Shown here piece by piece: positions 32,413 to 41,036 of a DNA stretch of 64,000 nt. Numbering within the stretch: the stretch's first letter is position 1; each line of letters opens with the position of its first letter. This DNA comes from Nitrospira sp. UBA6493 (GTDB taxonomy: Bacteria; Nitrospirota; Nitrospiria; Nitrospirales; Nitrospiraceae), in NCBI GenBank assembly GCA_002435325.1, contig DJMJ01000024.1, forward strand, positions 5,170 through 69,169, written 5' to 3'. A program made the position numbers and the translations under genes. Below the pieces are notes generated by a model. That model worked only from the letters and a program-made list of their open reading frames with translations, ran no database searches and was not told the DNA's origin.

Positions 32413-33936
32413 TCACCGGCTTTTCGCCTTTTCCCCCAGCATCCGTCTCAACTCGACCAGCGCTAATGTATCCCGCTTGCAATAGGCCAGGAGCGCCTCC
32501 TGAATCCGCGCCCGCTCGATCCAATCTGACTCGACGAAAACCATCCGATAATATTCCCTCGCGGCATGGCCGCCTTCCTGAATACCTAAATCACTATATC
32601 CCAACGACGGAACAAGGGCCGGGAGGACTTCCTTGAGTGAATACGAACCATCGAAGTCGGGGTGATAGTAGTGATCCCGCACAATCGGATGCAGGTCCCA
32701 CAGGCGTTTCACCAGCGCGCGCAATGCGACCCGCCATTCCGGCAAAACTTCGGCCAGTTGCTCAATGACCGACTTCTCATAAGGCGAATAGACACAGATG
32801 CTCCCCTTGCTCCCCAAAGAGTCCAGAAGGGCTTCCGCCAACGGCTTGCGGGGATCAGTCCCCTCGGCATGCAGAAATTCATGATGGACCAGTTCGCCGG
32901 ATTCCTGCTCGATGTGATTCGACCATTGCATCGGAACCGCCTGGTACGGACGTGTTCCGGCAAAACGGGGAACCGCCAGCATGACCGTTTCAAAATCCAG
33001 ATGATGGACGGGAAATCGTACCGTCTGTAACGCCGCGTTTAATTTCTCCGATACCCATTCCGCATTGTCTTTCACCCGGCGCTGTGCCAGCGAGAGTTTT
33101 GTCCCATCGGGAATCTGATCGATCGTCGTCACACCCTGCTCGGCCAGCTGATTCACCACGTGTTTAGTCCCTGGCAAGTGAAAGATCCATCTTGCCGGTT
33201 TCTGCTTCGTGCAATGAGCCCAAAAAGGACATTCGTATGGCGTGAGGCAATGCTGATCCGGTTCAATCGCCGGCGGCTCCGGCCGCAACACCATGGCTTT
33301 CATCGCAGACAACCGATCCACGACGGTCTCCTGGCGGTCAAGCACTGCCGTGGATAAGTCCTGCATCGCAAACAATTTAGCCAGATCGATCTCGCCACCG
33401 GAATAATGGTAGCCGGTATTGACATGCATCAGATGACTGCCGATGACCGGCAATCCCGCCCTGACGAGCACATAATATTGCAACGACAAATCCTCAAGAT
33501 GGACATCTTTGACTTTGGTTGAAGACTTCACTTCGATCAAGCGCCAGCCCGTAATCTCGCCCTCAGCTGCACACACCCGCTCCAGAACATCCACTCGAAT
33601 CAGCACATCATCGGCCATGATAGCCGCTTCAAAGATCGCCGGCACCGCAGGATCTGCCAGGTACATCGCCGTCTGCGCCAAAGCCGCCTCAGTCTGCCGG
33701 TATCCGGCCGTCACCAGCCTGCCGCCGGGAAAACGCTTCCGCGCTAACTCTCCGACCTCTGTTCCCATATCCAGGATCGCTTGCGTGCCCACATCAGGCG
33801 GCGTCGCCAGCTGCGGCTGATAGATCTCTAGATGCAGGCGCTTATGGCATTGCAAGCCGGCTAGAAATTTTGACTTTGACAGTCGGAGCGACCTCTGAGG
33901 CGCGAGCGAAGAGGCATTGACGGAATCATTCATCAT
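32413..33936 (-). CDS. TM0106-type RecB-like nuclease with C-terminal DUF2779-like exonuclease domain
   Basis: 507 residues with two nuclease-like parts. The N-terminal RecB/Cas4-like part has the PD-(D/E)xK core (VLIRVDVLERV; WRLIEVKSSTKVKDVHLEDL, then QYY). A set of four Cys could bind a 4Fe-4S cluster, as in Cas4 and AddB: one early in LQCHKRLHLE and three in CLTPYECPFWAHC. The C-terminal part opens with VHHLDFETVMLAVPRFAG, a DEDD-exonuclease-like box, and ends YCKRDTLALVELRRML. No Cas genes or helicase adjoin it, so it is unlikely to be CRISPR-linked. The biological role of this family is not known to me. Confidence 0.8.
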   Translation of the reverse strand: MMNDSVNASSLAPQRSLRLSKSKFLAGLQCHKRLHLEIYQPQLATPPDVGTQAILDMGTEVGELARKRFPGGRLVTAGYRQTEAALAQTAMYLADPAVPAIFEAAIMADDVLIRVDVLERVCAAEGEITGWRLIEVKSSTKVKDVHLEDLSLQYYVLVRAGLPVIGSHLMHVNTGYHYSGGEIDLAKLFAMQDLSTAVLDRQETVVDRLSAMKAMVLRPEPPAIEPDQHCLTPYECPFWAHCTKQKPARWIFHLPGTKHVVNQLAEQGVTTIDQIPDGTKLSLAQRRVKDNAEWVSEKLNAALQTVRFPVHHLDFETVMLAVPRFAGTRPYQAVPMQWSNHIEQESGELVHHEFLHAEGTDPRKPLAEALLDSLGSKGSICVYSPYEKSVIEQLAEVLPEWRVALRALVKRLWDLHPIVRDHYYHPDFDGSYSLKEVLPALVPSLGYSDLGIQEGGHAAREYYRMVFVESDWIERARIQEALLAYCKRDTLALVELRRMLGEKAKSR

Positions 33937-33969
33937 GAGATGACCCTAAGCGAAGAAAGATACATTTGT

Positions 33970-33998
33970 CTAGCAGGCCTCTGCCCCCAGTCTGCTAG
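33970..33998. promoter_or_regulatory. Inverted repeat upstream of MATE gene
   Basis: CTAGCAG (33970-33976) and CTGCTAG (33992-33998) form a perfect 7-base inverted repeat with a 15-base centre, ending 11 bases before the MATE start. It could be an operator or an RNA hairpin over the ribosome site. No regulator gene adjoins it. Confidence 0.4.
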
Positions 33999-34009
33999 GA
34001 TGGGCACCC

Positions 34010-35350
34010 ATGGCCTCCAGCATCGCCCAGATCAGAAAATCCGTCCTGACGCTCGCCTTGCCGGTGACCGTCAGCAGCCTGCTTCAGCGCACGGAAGGCA
34101 TCCTTGCCGTCTTCCTTGTCGGCGGGCTTGGGGCCACCTCCATCGCCGCGGTCGGACTCGGCCAATTGCTCGCCTTCATCGCCACGACATTGGTCTCAGG
34201 GCTCTCTGTCGGAGCCAATGTGCTGATAGCCCAACTCTGGGGCGCGCGCCGCAGCAAAGATGTCGAGGAAGCGGCCACCCACTTGCTCGGCCTGGCTGGC
34301 ATCGTGTCTTGTGGCCTCGCTGTTTTCGGGCTGCTGCTGAATCGTCCGGCGATGGAACTGCTCGGCGCCGGGCAAGAGGTGATGACGCGTGCGCTGCCCT
34401 ATTCAAATCTCATTTTTCTATTTATTCCCTGTACCATCTTCCTCCAAGTCCTCTCCTCAATCTTACAGGGCACCGGCGATACCAAGACCCCAATGTACGC
34501 ATTGATCGGAGTCAACCTGCTCTACCTGCTCATCGCGTATCCTTTGATCTATGGACGATGGGGGCTGCCTCAGCTGGGAATCACCGGAGCAGGCGTCGCG
34601 GTCGGCCTCGCGGAAGGCGCGGGCGACGTCTATCTCCTCTGGCACTGCCGGACTCTCTTGAGCTGGAATTGGCAATTGCGGCGCGATCTTTTACGCTCCG
34701 CCTGGCACATTGGCGCGCCGGTGTCGGGAGAACGCATGTTTCAACAGGCCGGCATCATGGTCTACACAAAGATCGTCTTACTGTACGGCACGGTGAGCTA
34801 TGCAGCCCACCAAGTCGGACTCTCGATCGAATCCCTGTCCTTCCTGCCTGGCTACGGGTTCGCCATCGCCGCCTCCACCATGGTGGGGCAAAGCATCGGA
34901 GCCGGGAAATATGTGCGGGCAAAACTGGAGAATTGGGAAGCCAACCGGCTGGCCAGTATCGCAATGGCCTCAATGGGCGTGCTGTTTTTTTTCTTTCCTT
35001 ACGCCTTGCTTCGGGCATTTACTGGCGACGAAGCGGTCATCGAACTGGGAACCGTCTTTCTGCGCATTGTGGCCGTCCTCCAGATTCCGCTCGCGCTGAC
35101 GATGGTGCTCGCCGGATCTTTACGCGGAGCCGGAGACACCCGGTTCATCATGTGGGCTACCACGGTCGGCATGTGGGGCGTGCGTGTGCCCTTGGCACTC
35201 ATCGCAGGTCTGTGGCTGTCGCTCGATATTTTCTTTGTATGGTCAGCAATGATCGCGGACTGGACGGTACGAATGGGCTTGCTGCTCTGGCGCTATCGAT
35301 CGGAACGGTGGAAAGCCATTCGTGTGATCAGAGAAGCGCATACAGCGTGA
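34010..35350 (+). CDS. MATE-family multidrug/metabolite exporter
   Basis: Inner-membrane cation-coupled exporter of 446 residues with twelve predicted helices in two repeated six-helix halves. Family marks are PVTVSSLLQRTEGILAVFLV in the first helix pair, ILQGTGDTKTPM in half one and the matching LRGAGDTRFIMW in half two. Substrate cannot be read; the NorM/DinF groups export drugs, dyes or metabolites. It is divergent from the nuclease gene and convergent with the reductase gene. Confidence 0.93.
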   Translation: MASSIAQIRKSVLTLALPVTVSSLLQRTEGILAVFLVGGLGATSIAAVGLGQLLAFIATTLVSGLSVGANVLIAQLWGARRSKDVEEAATHLLGLAGIVSCGLAVFGLLLNRPAMELLGAGQEVMTRALPYSNLIFLFIPCTIFLQVLSSILQGTGDTKTPMYALIGVNLLYLLIAYPLIYGRWGLPQLGITGAGVAVGLAEGAGDVYLLWHCRTLLSWNWQLRRDLLRSAWHIGAPVSGERMFQQAGIMVYTKIVLLYGTVSYAAHQVGLSIESLSFLPGYGFAIAASTMVGQSIGAGKYVRAKLENWEANRLASIAMASMGVLFFFFPYALLRAFTGDEAVIELGTVFLRIVAVLQIPLALTMVLAGSLRGAGDTRFIMWATTVGMWGVRVPLALIAGLWLSLDIFFVWSAMIADWTVRMGLLLWRYRSERWKAIRVIREAHTA

Positions 35351-35374
35351 GAGGAATCTGTTCCGATCACCGCC

Positions 35375-36727
35375 CTAGCAGGTGGTTCTTTCCTCGGCCG
35401 GCGGCCTCGTATCCTTCCCGTTCCCTACTCGCACTTCAATGCGTCCCACATTCTTCACATTTGCGCAGAGATCGCCCAAGCCCGGCGTGATCAGCCGGAA
35501 CGGTCCGCCTTTCTTGTCCGGCAATGGCGCTCCATCCAACTCATAGAGCAGCAGGCCAAAGTCTCGGGCCTGCTGAAACGTGAGAGTCGCCGCGTACTTG
35601 CCATCCAGCGAATGAAACGTCACATGGTCGGCCTTGAGGCCCAGGGCCGGCACTTCCAGTAAGCCCTTCACTTTGATCGCCTTCCCCGTCATCCCCGGCA
35701 TCATGGTGCTAACATCCGAGACGTGATACTCGCTCGGCAATTCCTCTATCGCCATGCGATCGAATGAAACGGGCTGCACAACCTCTCCATCGATCCGGAC
35801 AACCCCGGGGCCCGTCTTTTCCTTTTCCGTTATCGTCTTAATCATGGCCGTCAACGCCTCATTTACCGGTGTCGGCACACCCAACTCACGCCCCTGGCGG
35901 ACAATGTACCCGTTCAAGTAATCAATTTCCGTCGGACGTCCCGCCTTCCAATCGTCGTACATGGAGGTATGGATGTCGCGAATTTCCTGTGTCCAACGAA
36001 CGACCTTCTCAGGCATATCCGCCGACAGCGGCACCTTGACCGACGCGGCGACTGCCGCCACTTCTTCGACGATCTGGTGAATCACACGGAGCATCTCCGG
36101 ATGTTCCAGGGTCTTCGCCACCTTGTCGTCCACAATGACGGTGAGCGGGTTGAAGACACAATTCCAGCACATCTTCTCCCACTTGCTCTTCCGCACGTCG
36201 TCGGTGAGCTGGCAGGGAATCCCCGCCTGTTTGAAAATTTCGGCAATCGCGAGCAGACGAGGGCTCTTGTGCCCCATCAATTCCCCGATGGCCACTGCGC
36301 CCTTCTTGTAATGATCGATCACACCGGGCGCCGCAATTTTTGAATAAATGAACGCCACGCCGCCGACGACGCAATCCCGCTTCAGCCTGGCGATCAGACG
36401 ATCCTCCGTATCGACACCGTTTTGTAAGGTCAGGATCACCGTCTGGTCTGTAAGCACCGGATCGAGCTGCGCCATGACCTCGTCAAGGTCGTAGGCTTTC
36501 ACCGAGAGCATGATGAGATCGGGTTTGGGCAATTCACGAGGATCAGAGGCAGCCGGCGGGTGAACGGTGAAGGTGCCGGTCGCACTGCGAATGGTCAACC
36601 CGTTCTGCTTCACCGCGGCCAGCGTTTTGGGACGCAACAGGAACGATACATTGGGATTATGTTTTGCCAGATGCGCCCCGAAAAACCCGCCCACCGACCC
36701 GGCCCCGACCACCAAGATATTTTTCAT
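35375..36727 (-). CDS. Fusion of ketopantoate-reductase-like domain with SUOX-fold molybdopterin-binding-like domain
   Basis: I set the start at the ATG at 36727 (450 residues): the Rossmann motif ILVVGAGSVGGFFGAHL follows directly, and GAGGGATGGAAAGG lies upstream. Residues 1 to about 320 follow 2-dehydropantoate 2-reductase (QNGVDTEDRLIARL; KSKWEKMCWNCVFNPLTVIV with the catalytic Lys; GRPTEIDYLNGYIV). The last 120 residues are a sulfite-oxidase-type fold (VTFHSLDGKYAATLTFQQAR; LLLYELDGAPLPDKKGGPFR; CANVKNVGRIEV). The usual Cys ligand of molybdenum is not in this piece, so it may be structural. Role inferred: an NADPH-dependent reductase, possibly not pantothenate synthesis. Confidence 0.8.
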   Translation of the reverse strand: MKNILVVGAGSVGGFFGAHLAKHNPNVSFLLRPKTLAAVKQNGLTIRSATGTFTVHPPAASDPRELPKPDLIMLSVKAYDLDEVMAQLDPVLTDQTVILTLQNGVDTEDRLIARLKRDCVVGGVAFIYSKIAAPGVIDHYKKGAVAIGELMGHKSPRLLAIAEIFKQAGIPCQLTDDVRKSKWEKMCWNCVFNPLTVIVDDKVAKTLEHPEMLRVIHQIVEEVAAVAASVKVPLSADMPEKVVRWTQEIRDIHTSMYDDWKAGRPTEIDYLNGYIVRQGRELGVPTPVNEALTAMIKTITEKEKTGPGVVRIDGEVVQPVSFDRMAIEELPSEYHVSDVSTMMPGMTGKAIKVKGLLEVPALGLKADHVTFHSLDGKYAATLTFQQARDFGLLLYELDGAPLPDKKGGPFRLITPGLGDLCANVKNVGRIEVRVGNGKDTRPPAEERTTC

Positions 36728-36838
36728 ACCTTTCCATCCCTCCTCAACCGACACAGTTAGAACCACTTATCCCCCCTGCTATCGGCAAGAGTAGTAGAGA
36801 ATTCCGCCAGACGCAACCGGCCTCTCCTCTTGGATACC

Positions 36839-36867
36839 TGGACATTGTTTCGCGGCTCGGCTATCGT
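36839..36867 (+). promoter_or_regulatory. Possible promoter of first nitrilase-GNAT pair
   Basis: TGGACA (36839-36844), a 17-base spacer, and TATCGT (36862-36867), 39 bases before the nitrilase start. Confidence 0.4.
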
Positions 36868-36906
36868 AGCACCTCCCTGATGTCACCTTGACAGTGAGGG
36901 CTCAGC

Positions 36907-37794
36907 ATGGATCGCATCCGGGTCGCGTCACTGCAATATTTTATCAGGCCGGTTCAAACCTTCGAGGAGTTTCGAGATCAGATCCAGGGGCTGGCCGAAA
37001 CAGCGGCAGACTACAAAGCCCATCTCCTCGTTTTCCCCGAATACTTCAGCGTCCAACTACTCACGCTCGGCGATGTCAAGCGCCCCATGCGTGAGCAAAT
37101 TCGCACTCTCGCGAGGCAAACCCCGCGCTTCTTGACCTTGATGCAAGAGTTGGCTCGCGCCAATCAGCTCTACATTATAGCGGGCACCATTCCGACAATG
37201 GAGAACGCGAACGCCCGGGTCTGTAACGACTGCTACATCTTCACACCTGCCGGCAACTACGGGGTGCAGGGGAAGCTGCACATGACCCGATTCGAAGTCG
37301 AAGAATGGGATGTCTCCGCGCGCTCACGGCTCCGCATCTTCGAAACGGACTTCGGACGTCTCGCCATCGCCATCTGCTATGACGTGGAATTCCCCGAGAT
37401 CGCCCGCACCGTTGCTCGGGAAGGCCCCAATATCCTCATTGTGCCCACCTGCACAGATGAGCGACAGGGCTACCTGCGGGTCCGGTATTGCGCACAGGCC
37501 CGGACCATTGAAAATCACCTCTACGTCATTCAGGCCTGCACGGTAGGATCATTGCCGATGGTTCCGGCCGTCAGTCTCAACTATGGCCAGGCCTGCATTC
37601 TCACTCCCAGCGATTTTCCGTTCGCACGGGACGGGATTCTGGCTGAGGGACATCCTAATCAAGAAATGATGGTCATTGGCGATTTGAACATGGAAACGAT
37701 CCGACAAACGCGGACGTTCGGAACAGTCCTGCCGCTCAAAGACGACAAGCGGTCTGCAAAAATCAGTGATAGCCCAGAGAGCATCCGCCTATGA
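36907..37794 (+). CDS. Carbon-nitrogen hydrolase (nitrilase superfamily), copy 1
   Basis: Cytoplasmic amidase/nitrilase-type hydrolase of 295 residues. The catalytic triad is visible as E45 (LVFPEYFSVQ), K123 (GKLHMTRFE) and C157 (LAIAICYDVEFPE). Its stop overlaps the start of the GNAT gene (ATGA), so the two are made together. It is a close paralogue of the 39401-40288 gene, with the same length and triad positions. In some bacteria nitrilase and GNAT domains of this kind are fused in one protein. The substrate is unknown; an amide or acyl-amine linked to the GNAT reaction is inference. Confidence 0.9.
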   Translation: MDRIRVASLQYFIRPVQTFEEFRDQIQGLAETAADYKAHLLVFPEYFSVQLLTLGDVKRPMREQIRTLARQTPRFLTLMQELARANQLYIIAGTIPTMENANARVCNDCYIFTPAGNYGVQGKLHMTRFEVEEWDVSARSRLRIFETDFGRLAIAICYDVEFPEIARTVAREGPNILIVPTCTDERQGYLRVRYCAQARTIENHLYVIQACTVGSLPMVPAVSLNYGQACILTPSDFPFARDGILAEGHPNQEMMVIGDLNMETIRQTRTFGTVLPLKDDKRSAKISDSPESIRL

Positions 37795-38498
37795 GTCATG
37801 CGTCCGTCCACATTGTGGTGAGAAACACCGCCCCTTCTGATTTCGCCCACATCATTGAGCTCTCCCGAAAGATTTATCCGTTTGGCCCCCCATACAACGA
37901 AGCACAACTGGCCTCACAACATCGGGTGTTCCCGGAAGGGCAGTTCGTGGCAATCGACAGACAATCGGGGGCACTCGTCGGAATGGCCGCAAGCTTGATT
38001 GTCCTCTGGAATGACTACGACATGAGGATGAACTGGCGGGATTTCACGAATAACGGATTCTTTACAAACCACGATCCCCTCAGAGGTCGTACCCTCTATA
38101 GCGCCGAGGTCATGGTCTCTCCCACCCATCAACGGCAGGGGATCGGCACCAAAATCTACGATGCCCGGCTTGTCTTAGCCAGACGGCTTCGGTTGCTCCG
38201 CATTCGGGCCGGAGGACGTCTGCGCGGCTACCACCGCTATGCCGACCAACTGAGCGCCGAAGACTATGCCATCAAAGTCGTCCGCGGCGAGATCAAGGAT
38301 CCCACACTCTCTTTCCAACTCAAATGCGGATATCACATCCTCGCCGTGGTACCTAATTATCTTCCTAAGGATCCGGAAAGCCTTGGCTGGGTGGCCATCA
38401 TCGAATGGATCAATGAGGAGGTGGCGAAACCCGAAGATTATCTTGGAAGAGATCCGCGTTTTCAGCCGCCGAGTGAGCCGCTCTCGCGATATCCATGA
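37791..38498 (+). CDS. GNAT-family N-acetyltransferase, copy 1
   Basis: 235 residues. The acetyl-CoA pyrophosphate loop is SPTHQRQGIGTKIYDARLVL, in the expected place after the beta-4 strand (TLYSAEVMV). The segment GRLRGYHRYADQLSAEDYAI after it is shared with the damaged copy at 40285-40979 and may bind substrate. Four-base overlap with the nitrilase gene upstream; the sirtuin gene follows after 86 bases. Confidence 0.9.
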   Translation: MSHASVHIVVRNTAPSDFAHIIELSRKIYPFGPPYNEAQLASQHRVFPEGQFVAIDRQSGALVGMAASLIVLWNDYDMRMNWRDFTNNGFFTNHDPLRGRTLYSAEVMVSPTHQRQGIGTKIYDARLVLARRLRLLRIRAGGRLRGYHRYADQLSAEDYAIKVVRGEIKDPTLSFQLKCGYHILAVVPNYLPKDPESLGWVAIIEWINEEVAKPEDYLGRDPRFQPPSEPLSRYP

Positions 38499-38584
38499 GA
38501 ACCGTTTTCCAACTTTCCTCTCTTGGCCACTCCATGCTCTTCCATGGAAACCATCGCCACTGAGGGGCGATAACTTATTAATTT

Positions 38585-39313
38585 ATGATCTTCTTCAATC
38601 ACCAAGTTCAGGAGGCGCGCTCCCGCATTGCGTCTGCCCGGGCTGTCACGGTCCTCACAGGTGCCGGAATTTCTGCCGACAGCGGCGTGCCGACCTTTCG
38701 TGGAGCCGACGGCTTCTGGCGAAATTTTCGAGCGGAAGAGCTGGCAACGCCCGAGGCTTTTGAGCGAAACCCGCGACTCGTCTGGGAGTGGTACAACTGG
38801 CGGAGGGAAACCCTCGCTACCAAGAAGCCGAATGACGCCCATTATGCCCTGGCCCGCCTGGAAGGGCGCGCACAGGATTTCCACCTCATTACCCAAAACG
38901 TCGATGGCCTCCATCGACTCGCGGGCTCTCGACGCATGTCCGAATTGCACGGAGATATCTGGAAAGTTCGTTGCACCAACTGCCATCACATAGCCGATAA
39001 TCGAGACGTTCCCCTCGCACTACTCCCTCATTGCCATACTTGTGGAGGTTTATTGCGGCCACACATCGTCTGGTTCGGAGAGTCACTCGATGAGCAGGTC
39101 CTTGCCAACAGCTTTCAGGCCGTCGAATCTTGTGACGTGATGGTGATCGTAGGAACATCGGGGCTCGTCTATCCGGCTGCGATGCTGATGCCGTCGGCCA
39201 AAGATCACGGGGCCTTCGTGATCGAGGTCAATCTTGATTCAACGGCCTACTCGCCCGATGTCGCGCTCTCGCTGCACGGGCGCGCGAAAGATATCGTTCC
39301 CTTGCTCCTATAG
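38585..39313 (+). CDS. NAD-dependent protein deacylase, class III sirtuin (CobB/SIRT5-like)
   Basis: 242 residues. The NAD site is LTGAGISADSGVPTFRG and TQNVDGLH, the catalytic His is H122 (ELHGDIWKV), and a zinc ribbon is formed by C130, C133, C150 and C153. The WEWYNWRRE segment gives Y70 and R73, the Tyr-xx-Arg pair that in SIRT5 and E. coli CobB binds succinyl or malonyl groups, so deacylation beyond acetyl is likely. It is placed between two nitrilase-GNAT pairs, which suggests an acylation/deacylation circuit (inference). Confidence 0.93.
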   Translation: MIFFNHQVQEARSRIASARAVTVLTGAGISADSGVPTFRGADGFWRNFRAEELATPEAFERNPRLVWEWYNWRRETLATKKPNDAHYALARLEGRAQDFHLITQNVDGLHRLAGSRRMSELHGDIWKVRCTNCHHIADNRDVPLALLPHCHTCGGLLRPHIVWFGESLDEQVLANSFQAVESCDVMVIVGTSGLVYPAAMLMPSAKDHGAFVIEVNLDSTAYSPDVALSLHGRAKDIVPLLL

Positions 39314-39339
39314 CGATGAACGAAAAGCGTAGCTTGCAC

Positions 39340-39368
39340 TTGCCTACCGATCTGCCCCCTGCTATAGG
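39340..39368 (+). promoter_or_regulatory. Possible promoter of second nitrilase-GNAT pair
   Basis: TTGCCT (39340-39345), a 17-base spacer, and TATAGG (39363-39368), 32 bases before the nitrilase start. Confidence 0.45.
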
Positions 39369-39370
39369 TG

Positions 39371-39388
39371 AACGAGTATTCACTCGTT
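39371..39388. promoter_or_regulatory. Palindrome at the start site of the second nitrilase gene
   Basis: AACGAGT-ATTC-ACTCGTT, a perfect 7-base inverted repeat with a 4-base centre. It begins two bases after the -10 box, so it spans the expected transcription start. This is a classic operator position. Copy 1 of the pair has no such element. Confidence 0.5.
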
Positions 39389-39400
39389 GGCACATAACAC

Positions 39401-40288
39401 ATGGAACGTCTTCGCATCGCCTCGCTCCAATACTTCATCAGACCGGTCCAAACCTTCGACCAATTTCGCGACCAGGTGCAGGCCCTCGTCGAAACGGCGG
39501 CCGATTATAAAGCCCAACTCCTTGTGTTCCCTGAGTACTTCACCGTCCAGCTCCTGACGCTCGGCAATGTGAAGCGCCCCATTCGTGAACAGGTCAGAGA
39601 CCTCGCCCACCAAGCCGATCGCTTCAGCACCCTTATGGGAGAGCTGGCCAAACAGCATGGCTTGTACATCGTGGCCGGCACCATTCCCGTGACGGAGAAT
39701 GGCTCGGATCGTGTGTATAACGAAAGCTTCTTTTTTTCTCCGACCGGCACACGCGGGGTCCAAGGCAAGCTTCACATGACCCGCTTCGAGAAAGAAGACT
39801 GGAAGGTCTCTCCGCGTTCAAAATTTCGCATCTTTGAAACCAATTTCGGACGCGTCGCAATCACGATCTGTTACGACGTCGAATTCCCCGAGATTGCCAG
39901 AACCGCGGGACGTGAAGGCGCGCATATTCTCATTGTTCCCAGTTGCACCGACGACCGCCAGGGATTTCTCCGCGTACGGTATTGCGCGCAGGCTCGTGCC
40001 ATTGAAAACCAGATGTATGTGGTGCAGTCCTCCACCGTCGGGTCGCTCCCGATGGTGCCGGCGGTGAGCCTTAACTATGGTCAGGCGTCAATTTTAACTC
40101 CGAGCGACTTTGCCTTCTCTCGGGATGGCATCCTCGCCGAAGGCATTCCCAACCAGGAAAGCATGGTCATCGGCGATATCAATCTGACAACGATTCTTCA
40201 AGGCCGGTCGCATGGCACCGTCCTGCCTTTGCTCGACAGCCATCAAACCGCGGAAATCGTCCGACAAACCGAAATCACTCTTCTATGA
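39401..40288 (+). CDS. Carbon-nitrogen hydrolase (nitrilase superfamily), copy 2
   Basis: 295 residues, paralogous to the gene at 36907 along its whole length. The triad is E45, K123 and C157 (VAITICYDVEFPE), unchanged. The shared start text RIASLQYFIRPVQTFDQFRD shows a common origin, while many neutral positions differ, so the duplication is not recent. It overlaps the start of a GNAT gene by four bases as in copy 1, but that GNAT gene is frameshifted. It has its own promoter and palindrome. Confidence 0.9.
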   Translation: MERLRIASLQYFIRPVQTFDQFRDQVQALVETAADYKAQLLVFPEYFTVQLLTLGNVKRPIREQVRDLAHQADRFSTLMGELAKQHGLYIVAGTIPVTENGSDRVYNESFFFSPTGTRGVQGKLHMTRFEKEDWKVSPRSKFRIFETNFGRVAITICYDVEFPEIARTAGREGAHILIVPSCTDDRQGFLRVRYCAQARAIENQMYVVQSSTVGSLPMVPAVSLNYGQASILTPSDFAFSRDGILAEGIPNQESMVIGDINLTTILQGRSHGTVLPLLDSHQTAEIVRQTEITLL

Positions 40289-40979
40289 ATCCTCCTCCGT
40301 CTAATATTCTTGTCCGTAATACGGAGCCCCGGGACTTTCCGGAAATCATCGCACTCTCAAAAGCCGTCTACACCTTTCCCCCTTACTGGAATGAAACCCT
40401 GCTCACCTCCCACCGGTCGGTCTTTCCTGAAGGACAATTTGTCGCCATCGATTCGGCCTCAGGTAAAATGGTCGGAATGGCAGCCAGCCTCATCATCCGA
40501 TGGGACGACTATGACTTCCACGGATCATGGAAATATTTCACCAACGGAGGCATGCTCACCAACCATGACCCGGCGCGCGGACGAACGCTCTATGGAGCAG
40601 AGGTCATGGTCTCGCCCGCTGTTCAACGGGGGGGGGAATCGGCTCAGCCCTCTATGCCGCTCGGCGACGCCTCGTCGAAGATCTAAAGCTGCCTCGCATT
40701 CGCGCGGGCGCTCGTTTGCGCGGCTACTACCGCTATGCCGACAGGATGAGTGCGGAGGACTATGTGGTCAAGGTCATTCGGGGAGAGATCGAAGGCATGA
40801 CGTTGGCCTTTCAGCTCAAACAAGGATTTCGTGTCTTGGCCGTCGCCCCAGACTATCTTCCAGGCGATCCGGAAAGCCTCGGCTACGGTGCCATCATCGA
40901 GTGGATCAACACGAAGGTCGCGATCCCATCAGATTATGGGGCCCGTGATCCAAAATTCGACCCGACTATTCCGCTCTAA
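40285..40979 (+). pseudogene. GNAT-family N-acetyltransferase, copy 2, frameshifted at a G9 tract
   Basis: The frame from 40285 follows copy 1 (DFPEIIALSKAVYTFPPYWN; GRTLYGAEVMVSPAVQR) until a run of nine G at 40628-40636, after which it ends early at 40686. In another frame the family text continues: IGSALYAARRRLVEDLKLPR, then ARLRGYYRYADRMSAEDYVV, ending at 40979. The acetyl-CoA loop would read QRGGIGSALY if two G were removed. The tract makes slippage, a sequencing error or phase variation all possible. As written the product lacks its acetyl-CoA site. Confidence 0.85.
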
Positions 40980-41036
40980 CTCTTAGGCCTTGCGAACTAG
41001 ACTTGGGCAGCCTTTCAGGCCGCTCCGTCATTCTCA

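Noticed and set aside
32413..33936. Cas4 and a CRISPR locus
   Set aside because: The nuclease resembles Cas4 only in its Cys layout; no direct repeat arrays or other cas genes are visible in the window.
33940..35490. Long open frame on the plus strand (about 516 codons) overlapping the MATE gene
   Set aside because: Its Arg/His/Ser-rich text is a GC-bias frame; the 34010-35350 frame reads as a clean twelve-helix MATE transporter.
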